A stretch of DNA of 10,180 nt from positions 1 to 10,180 of the forward strand of contig DASWMP010000248.1 of the NCBI GenBank assembly GCA_036399695.1, in the 5' to 3' direction. Origin of the DNA: DASVEE01 sp036399695. GTDB lineage: Bacteria > Acidobacteriota > Thermoanaerobaculia > Gp7-AA8. The notes under the pieces are model-generated. The model saw nothing but the letters and a program-made list of their open reading frames with translations, did not search any database and was not told where the DNA came from. Below are positions 5,383 to 10,180 of the stretch, piece after piece (position 1 is the stretch's first letter; each line of letters starts with the position of its first letter). Made by a program: the position numbers and the translations under genes.

Positions 5383-7044
5383 TCACCTTTTTCTGGCCGC
5401 GAGAAACTCCTCCACCTCTTCCACGCTGCGCGTGTTGAAGATCTCTTTGGCGGTCAGGCCGGCTTTGCGCGCCACCCAGCTTCCGGTGATGACGGCGTTG
5501 TATTCGCCGATGGAGTGGGCGTCGGGGTGGATGCTGAAGACGACGCCGCGGTCGACGGCCCGGCGCAGGTGGCGCCAGTCGACGTCCAGGCGGTTCGGGT
5601 TGCCGTTGATCTCGATCATCACGCCGGTCTCGGCAGCCTTGTCGAAGATGGCGTCGTACTCGACGCTGTAGCCTTCGCGGGCCAGGAGCTTGCGGCCGGT
5701 GAGGTGGCCGAGGAAGGTGACGTGCGGGTCGTCCATGGCGCGGAGGATGCGGGCAGTCATCTCGTCCTGCGGCATCTTGAAGTTCGAATGGACCGAGGCG
5801 ATGACGAAGTCGAACATCGCCAGCGTCTTGGCGCCGTAATCGATGCTCCCGTCCTGCAGGATGTCGGCCTCGGTGCCGCGGAAGACGCGCATCGGCGCCA
5901 CTTCCGGCTCTTCCGCGGCGATCTCGGCGTGCTGCGCGACGAGTTGCGTTTCCGTGAGGCCGCCGGCGTAGTACGCCGCTTTCGAGTGATCCGACAGTCC
6001 GACGTACTCAAAGCCACGCGAGCGTGCGGCGGTGAGCATCTCGCGCACGCTGTTGCGGCCATCCGAGTAGGTGGTGTGGACGTGGAACGTGCCCCGGAGA
6101 TCGTCGTAGTGGACGAGCTTCGGCCGCTTCTTGCGGGCCAGGTCCTCACCGCTCTCGCGGCGTTCCGGCTCGACGAACGGGATGCCGGCCTTCTCGAAGA
6201 CGTCGTCCTCGGTGCGCGCTTTCGGGACCTTCGCCGCCTTCGTCTCGAACGCCTCGACGAACTCGCGCGAGCCGGTGGTGCGCAGGAGCGTCGTGCCGAA
6301 GGAGGCGGGCTCGGTGAGGTGGAACAGCACCTCCATCTCGTTGCGGACCGTGCCCTTCGCGGTGTCGTCGTCGAGCAGCTCCAGGTTCGCGGCGACGCCG
6401 GGCAGCTCGCGGAGGACGTCCTCCCGCTTCTTCGTGGCGATGACGATGTTGACGTTGCGGATGACTTCCAGGCGGCGGCGCACGCTGCCGGAGACTTCGA
6501 CCTGCTCGACGGCGTCGAGCTCCGCGAGCCGCTCGCGTACGAGTTCGCCGACTTCGATCCCGATCGGCAGGAGATGGAGCGACTCCCGCTTCTTCGCGAA
6601 CTCGATGCCCTCGAGGATCGTCTCTTCCGTCTTCTTGCCGAAGCCTTTCAGCTTCGCCAGCTTGCCGGCGCGCGCGGCGGCTTCGAGGTCGTCGAGGCTG
6701 CCGATGCCCAGCGTTTCGTGGAGCAGGCCGATCTTCTTGAGCCCGAGGCCGGGCACGCGCAGGAGCTCGAAGATGCCGGGCGGGTATTGCTGCCGAAGCT
6801 CTTCCAGATAGGTGGACGACCCGGTGCGCACGATCTCGACGATGACCTCGGCGGTGGCTTTGCCGATGCCGGAGATGTCGGTGAGGCGGCCGCGCTCGAC
6901 GACGGCGTTCATGTCGTCTTCGACGATGCCTTCGACGGCGCGGGCGGCGCGCTCGAAGGCGCGCGCCTTGAACTTGTTCGGGTCACTCAGCTCGATGTAG
7001 TGGGAGATCTCGTCGAGCGTGCGGGCTACGGTCCATTTGTCCAT
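5383..7044 (-). CDS. polX: PolX-type protein with PHP nuclease domain; polymerase active site apparently lost
   Basis: A 553-residue cytosolic protein, slightly shorter than typical bacterial PolX (about 570). Three helix-hairpin-helix segments (about 52-74, 93-115, 127-149; ISGIGKAT, VPGLGLKK, LKGFGKKT) bind DNA. The polymerase palm region follows: SGSVRRR (185-191) matches the family GSxRR motif. However, the GDID catalytic aspartates are R-N197-V-N199, and the third Asp of VDLRVV is Leu240 by ungapped alignment from the conserved SFG and TGS motifs. The C-terminal PHP domain keeps all expected metal ligands: H321, H323, D328, H353, E392, H419, H447, D508, H510. Family knowledge assigns PolX gap-filling repair synthesis and the PHP domain a 3'-5' exonuclease/AP-endonuclease activity. 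Here only the nuclease is predicted to work. The ATG at 7044 fits the family N-terminus (MDKxxVAxxLDEI). It is divergent from pyrF. Confidence 0.93.
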   Translation of the reverse strand: MDKWTVARTLDEISHYIELSDPNKFKARAFERAARAVEGIVEDDMNAVVERGRLTDISGIGKATAEVIVEIVRTGSSTYLEELRQQYPPGIFELLRVPGLGLKKIGLLHETLGIGSLDDLEAAARAGKLAKLKGFGKKTEETILEGIEFAKKRESLHLLPIGIEVGELVRERLAELDAVEQVEVSGSVRRRLEVIRNVNIVIATKKREDVLRELPGVAANLELLDDDTAKGTVRNEMEVLFHLTEPASFGTTLLRTTGSREFVEAFETKAAKVPKARTEDDVFEKAGIPFVEPERRESGEDLARKKRPKLVHYDDLRGTFHVHTTYSDGRNSVREMLTAARSRGFEYVGLSDHSKAAYYAGGLTETQLVAQHAEIAAEEPEVAPMRVFRGTEADILQDGSIDYGAKTLAMFDFVIASVHSNFKMPQDEMTARILRAMDDPHVTFLGHLTGRKLLAREGYSVEYDAIFDKAAETGVMIEINGNPNRLDVDWRHLRRAVDRGVVFSIHPDAHSIGEYNAVITGSWVARKAGLTAKEIFNTRSVEEVEEFLAARKR

Positions 7045-7052
7045 CGCGGTGA

Positions 7053-7062
7053 AGATTATGAT
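7053..7062. promoter_or_regulatory. Overlapping divergent -10 elements for polX and pyrF
   Basis: On the plus strand TATGAT (7057-7062) ends 8 bases before the pyrF ATG. On the minus strand TAATCT (7058-7053) ends 8 bases before the polX ATG. The two hexamers share the self-complementary TA at 7057-7058. For polX a TTGGCT (7081-7076) lies 17 bp upstream as a -35. The pyrF side has no good -35. Both genes lack a Shine-Dalgarno, so leaderless or near-leaderless transcripts from a symmetric promoter are suggested. Confidence 0.45.
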
Positions 7063-7070
7063 GGCGCGCG

Positions 7071-7769
7071 ATGCAAGCCAACGGATATGAATTGCGCCCT
7101 GACGAGCGACTAGTCATTGCCGTCGATCTTTCGTCCCGCGATGAGATCCTCCGGCTCGCCGACGAGCTGCACGGCGTCGCCGGGGTCTTCAAGCTGGGCC
7201 TGCAGGCGTTCATCGCCAACGGCCCGGATATCGTGCGCGAGGTAGTTGCGCGGGGGGAGAAGGTCTTCCTCGACCTGAAGATTCACGACATCCCCAACAC
7301 CGCCCAGCACGCCGTCGCGGAGGCGGCGACGCTCGGCGCGTCGATCCTGACGGTGCACACCGGCGGCGGCCCGGCGATGCTGCGCGCCTGCGCGCATGAA
7401 TCGCTGCTGGTGCTCGGTGTGACGGTGCTGACGAGCCTCGATGAAGGAGAGCTCGCGGCGATCGGCTTCGACGGGACGCCGATGGAGAACGCGGTGCGGC
7501 TGGCGCGTCTGGCGAAGGATGCGGGGCTCGGTGGTGTCGTGGCGTCGCCGCTCGAGATTCGCGCGATCCGCGAGGCGTGCGGGGAGGGCTTTGTCATTCT
7601 GACGCCGGGGATTCGCCCGGCCGGAGCGGAGGCGGGGGATCAGCGGCGGACGATGACGCCGCGGGAGGCGGTGGCGGCGGGCGCGAGTTACATCGTCGTC
7701 GGGCGGCCCATCACCGGGGCCAAAGACCGCCGCGAGGCCGCGCTGCGCATTCTGGAAGAGATGGGCTGA
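7071..7769 (+). CDS. pyrF: Orotidine 5'-phosphate decarboxylase
   Basis: Final step of de novo UMP synthesis, decarboxylating OMP in the cytosol. At 232 residues it is of standard length, a single TIM barrel. Family residues are visible: AVDL with D19, VFKLG with K41, and the catalytic D68-x-K70-x-x-D73 block (FLDLKIHDIPNT). Further on are TVHTGGG (94-100), the phosphate-binding TPGIRP (178-183), and VVGRPIT with R212 near the C-terminus. It starts at the ATG at 7071, only 26 bp from the divergent polX start, and has no Shine-Dalgarno, so initiation is probably leaderless. It is not linked to other pyr genes here. The last two bases of its stop codon are the first bases of a long inverted repeat. 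Confidence 0.96.
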   Translation: MQANGYELRPDERLVIAVDLSSRDEILRLADELHGVAGVFKLGLQAFIANGPDIVREVVARGEKVFLDLKIHDIPNTAQHAVAEAATLGASILTVHTGGGPAMLRACAHESLLVLGVTVLTSLDEGELAAIGFDGTPMENAVRLARLAKDAGLGGVVASPLEIRAIREACGEGFVILTPGIRPAGAEAGDQRRTMTPREAVAAGASYIVVGRPITGAKDRREAALRILEEMG

Positions 7770-7849
7770 TCTCGGAGTGCGGTGGCGCACGCCACCGCTC
7801 TTGTACACGTGTAGCAGAGCGGTGGCGTTCGCCACCGCACTCCGAGATC
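7768..7849. repeat. Long near-perfect inverted repeat with nested palindromes (BIME-like)
   Basis: Arms of 34 bases (7768-7801 and 7816-7849) are reverse complements with one mismatch. Each holds an inner 9-bp hairpin, GCGGTGGCG/CGCCACCGC, with a two-base loop (CA at 7788-7789, TT at 7828-7829). The 14-base spacer contains the perfect palindrome TACACGTGTA. No T-run follows. It sits exactly on the pyrF stop and may stabilise the mRNA end or impede transcription. The architecture matches the repeat at 5283-5377 although the sequence differs. Confidence 0.85.
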
Positions 7850-7878
7850 GATGCCCGCGGGGCGCGGGTGAAATGAAA

Positions 7879-7900
7879 AGGGCCGGCTTGCGCCGGCCCT
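7879..7900 (-). terminator. Intrinsic terminator of the secreted propeller gene
   Basis: Read on the minus strand, AGGGCCGGC pairs perfectly with GCCGGCCCT around a GCAA tetraloop, then TTTTCATTTC follows. It begins 22 bp beyond the stop codon of the gene ending at 7923. On the plus strand no T-run follows, so it acts mainly in the minus direction. Confidence 0.88.
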
Positions 7901-7922
7901 CGGTTGATCGCTGGAGCTGAAA

Positions 7923-9422
7923 CTACCGGCCGCGGATCGCTCGCCGTCTTCCGCTGTTGCAGTTCTGGCCCGGACCGGCGAAGAAGATCCTCTGGCTGGA
8001 GAACTGGCGGCGGTTGCCGAGGATGTCGGTGCCGACGGCGCGCAGCACGTGCTCGCCACGCGGGGTGTTGTCGAGGTTCACGTTGATGCGCCACGGCGAG
8101 ACCGGGGTGCGGGAGGGGATGTCCTGGCGGGGGACGCCGCCGAGGGTCGCGGTGCCGAGGAGGCCGCCGTCGAGGAAGAGCTCCACGTTGGCGATCTTCT
8201 GCGTGCCCGTGACCCAGCCGTGGATCTCATTGCCGCCGCAGGTGGCCTGCGCGGACGGGTTCTCGAACTCGATCCTGCCGATGACCTGGCCGCACGAGCC
8301 CCAGGTCTGGAGGCCGCTCAGCTCACCGACAGTGTAGACGTAGGGGCCGACGGCGACCGGGTTGTGCTTGACCTCGTCCGGGGTCACTTCCGTGACGTCC
8401 TCGTAGAAGCGCTCCACCGAGCCCTCGAACTGCGGGAGGGACCAGTCGAAGACGTCGAAGGCGATGGTGCGCGAGGGCTTCCGCGTGTGCGGATCGATCT
8501 CGTCGATCATCGTGATGAGGCGGTTGTTGTTGTCGTCGAACCAGCCCTGGTAGTGGAAGGCGATGGGGTTGGCGCGGTCGATCTGCAGGTACTGCGGGAT
8601 GCTGAAGAGGAAGGCGGGGGCCATCGTGCCGTTGCTGTTCAGGCCGAGGACCAGGATCTCGCGGTCGTCGCCGACGCCGATCAGGTTCGCGCCGTTGCTG
8701 ACGAGGAACTTGCCCGGGCGGTTCTGCGCGCCGGCCAGCGTCGGATTGCTCGGATCCGTCAGGTTGAACGTGTGCGTACCGCCCTCACCCGTCGCCACGA
8801 GATAGCCGAAGTTGAAGGCGATGTCGTTGTAGGCGATGTGATTGCGGAGCCCGGCGCGGATCGACGTGAGGAGCCCCGGGTTGTTCCGGTTGGAGATGTC
8901 GTAGACGTCGATCTGGTTCGTGCAGGGCGGCGTGTTGCGCGGCACGCAGGGCAGATCGATGATCGGGTAGAGGCCGGCCAGCACGTTGCCGTTGACGGCC
9001 AGGCGGCGGTAGTGCAGGCCGCGGGTGCGCGAGACGAGGACCGGCGCCGTGCCGCCCGCGCGCACGTTGCGGAGATCGTAGATCTCGAGACCGGCTTCGC
9101 TCGACAGGTAGAGGAACCCGTTGGCGAAGGTGACGCCGCCGTTGGTCTCGCGTGCTCCCATCGAGCCGATGAAGTCTTCGCGCGCGACCTGGAGGTCACC
9201 GATGTCGTTCACCGTGTAGGTCGTCAGCGTCTGGCCCGAGAGGACGTAGACGAGGTTGCCCGAGCGGAAGACCCCGTGCGGCGAGAGGTTGAAATCGGTC
9301 GCGGGCGGATTCGACGCCACGAGCGAGAGCGGACACTCGCCGGTGAAGTGATCGGCCAGCAATGGTGAAACGGAGAGAGAGAGGAGACAGACGACCAGAG
9401 CGATCCGTGACATAACGCGCAT
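7923..9422 (-). CDS. Secreted beta-propeller (LVIVD-like) protein with C-terminal Ig-like domain
   Basis: A 499-residue exported protein of unknown function. A signal peptide is evident (MRVMSRIALVVCLLSLSVSP, cleavage near LLA-D at about residue 23). The body (about 35-370) contains repeated blade-like strands of the type LEIYDLRN, IDVYDISNRNNPGLL and FNLTDPSNPTLAG, resembling LVIVD-repeat propellers. Residues 381-488 look like a bacterial Ig-like domain: NVELFLDGGLLGTATLGG, then INVNLDNTPRGEHVLRAVGTDILGNRR. The last residues are Arg-rich (GRRRAIRGR). Several cysteines suggest disulfides outside the cytosol. The start is the ATG at 9422, with GGGAGG 4 bases upstream. An ATG at 9413 and a TTG at 9449 are alternatives. 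It is a single-gene unit with its own terminator, divergent from the HNH gene. The ligand is unknown. Confidence 0.85.
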   Translation of the reverse strand: MRVMSRIALVVCLLSLSVSPLLADHFTGECPLSLVASNPPATDFNLSPHGVFRSGNLVYVLSGQTLTTYTVNDIGDLQVAREDFIGSMGARETNGGVTFANGFLYLSSEAGLEIYDLRNVRAGGTAPVLVSRTRGLHYRRLAVNGNVLAGLYPIIDLPCVPRNTPPCTNQIDVYDISNRNNPGLLTSIRAGLRNHIAYNDIAFNFGYLVATGEGGTHTFNLTDPSNPTLAGAQNRPGKFLVSNGANLIGVGDDREILVLGLNSNGTMAPAFLFSIPQYLQIDRANPIAFHYQGWFDDNNNRLITMIDEIDPHTRKPSRTIAFDVFDWSLPQFEGSVERFYEDVTEVTPDEVKHNPVAVGPYVYTVGELSGLQTWGSCGQVIGRIEFENPSAQATCGGNEIHGWVTGTQKIANVELFLDGGLLGTATLGGVPRQDIPSRTPVSPWRINVNLDNTPRGEHVLRAVGTDILGNRRQFSSQRIFFAGPGQNCNSGRRRAIRGR

Positions 9423-9585
9423 AAAGCCTCCCAAAAACACACCCTTCAACGCCCGGCGTCGTGCACGCGAAGCGTCTCACGTATTCTGCGTCTTGGCGCA
9501 TAACTATGTCGCAACTCAAGAAGATTGGCAAGAACGCTGCTCAGTTTGGGTGAGGCGGTCGTGTATCATGGCCGCAGGAGTCACC

Positions 9586-10170
9586 ATGCTCGACGGTCAC
9601 GTACTGGTTCTCAACAGAGTCTTCCAGGCCGTGCAGATTACGTCGGTGCGCCGCGCGCTGACGCTCCTGTACAAGGGTCAGGTGCGTGCGGTCGATTCTG
9701 AATACCGCACGTATGATTTCGAAAACTGGGCCGACATCCCGGTCCAGCCCAGCGATCACTTCGTCGTCACTCCCAGCCGCAACATCCTCATCCCGCACGT
9801 GGTCCAGTTGCTGGTCTTCGACCGCCTGCCGCGCCAGGAAGTGAAGTTCTCCCGCGGGAACATCTACCTGCGCGACCAGAACCGCTGCCAGTACTGCGGC
9901 CGCAAGTTCCCGTCCTCCGAGCTGTCGCTCGATCACGTGATTCCGATCTCCCGCGGCGGCAAGTCGACGTGGGAAAACGTGGTCTGCGCCTGTCTCCCCT
10001 GCAACGTCCGCAAAGGGAACAAGCTCATCGGCGAAGGCGACATCCGCCTGATCCGCCAGCCCGTCCGCCCCCGCTGGCACCCCCTCCACCGCCTCCAGGG
10101 CCGCAGCTACCCCGATATCTGGAAGAACTTTCTGGATGAGGCGTATTGGAATGTGGAGTTGAGGGAGTGA
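9586..10170 (+). CDS. HNH endonuclease-family protein
   Basis: A 194-residue cytosolic protein. The N-terminal part (VLVLNRVFQAVQITSVRRALTLL, about 6-28) is a conserved domain often found ahead of HNH in free-standing bacterial homologues. The HNH core follows: zinc-binding C101-x2-C104 (RCQYCGRKF), LDHVIPISRGG with D116 and H117, WENVVCACLPCN with N131, C136-x2-C139 and N140, then RKGN. The pattern predicts a metal-dependent DNA nuclease fold. The ATG at 9586 is chosen because AGGAG sits 5 bases upstream. The ATG at 9568 and a TTG at 9493 are less likely. No methyltransferase, restriction partner or mobile-element gene is adjacent, so a housekeeping or repair-like role is as plausible as defence. 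The substrate is unknown. Confidence 0.88.
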   Translation: MLDGHVLVLNRVFQAVQITSVRRALTLLYKGQVRAVDSEYRTYDFENWADIPVQPSDHFVVTPSRNILIPHVVQLLVFDRLPRQEVKFSRGNIYLRDQNRCQYCGRKFPSSELSLDHVIPISRGGKSTWENVVCACLPCNVRKGNKLIGEGDIRLIRQPVRPRWHPLHRLQGRSYPDIWKNFLDEAYWNVELRE

Positions 10171-10180
10171 GCGCGTAGCG

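Noticed and set aside
5368..7113. Long plus-strand open frame opposite polX
   Set aside because: It is an antisense shadow with Asp/Ala/Arg-rich composition and no motif. The opposite strand has intact PHP and HhH motifs.
7768..7849. Intrinsic terminator of pyrF
   Set aside because: The stem is strong but no T-run follows on the plus strand, so I class it as a repeat that may have a secondary effect.
8049..9368. Long plus-strand open frame opposite the secreted propeller gene
   Set aside because: Same mirror composition and no recognisable domain. The minus-strand gene has a signal peptide, ribosome site and terminator.

Overview
The window is high-GC bacterial chromosome with densely packed housekeeping and signalling genes. 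No rRNA, tRNA, CRISPR array, transposase or phage gene is visible. Its character suggests an Acidobacteriota-like bacterium, possibly near Thermoanaerobaculia or Vicinamibacteria. The hints are GC-rich coding sequence, orphan secretin-like and anti-sigma genes beside an ECF sigma factor, an extracellular propeller protein with an Arg-rich tail, and abundant hairpin repeats. This placement is inference from gene style and was not tested by phylogeny.

Layout. Bases 1-192 hold palindromic repeats and no gene. From 3127 down to 193 on the minus strand lie purD, purE and a His-rich zinc-type CDF exporter. purE and the exporter gene are nearly contiguous, while purD and purE are separated by an inverted pair of heptamer arrays. 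Between purD and the divergent next operon is a large nested hairpin built from 7-bp units, followed by a C11 tract. On the plus strand, 3383-5207 is a tight three-gene operon: ECF sigma factor, membrane anti-sigma factor with an HxxxCxxC motif, and a periplasmic secretin-N-like protein. The genes overlap by ATGA at both junctions and end at a strong intrinsic terminator. A palindromic repeat pair then separates this operon from a convergent PolX-PHP gene. PolX and pyrF are divergent, with only 26 bp between start codons and what looks like a shared promoter core. pyrF runs into a long inverted repeat. Beyond it a minus-strand gene encodes a secreted beta-propeller plus Ig-like protein, with its own terminator. 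The last gene, on the plus strand, encodes an HNH endonuclease-family protein.

How the genes work together. purD and purE supply two steps of purine synthesis and pyrF the last step of UMP synthesis, so the nucleotide theme is strong but split over two loci. The sigma/anti-sigma/periplasmic trio is probably one envelope-signalling unit. The most notable points are a PolX whose nucleotidyltransferase aspartates appear replaced while its PHP nuclease ligands are intact, the family of period-7 GTTGnnn repeats in inverted arrangements around pur genes, and the symmetric promoter shared by polX and pyrF.
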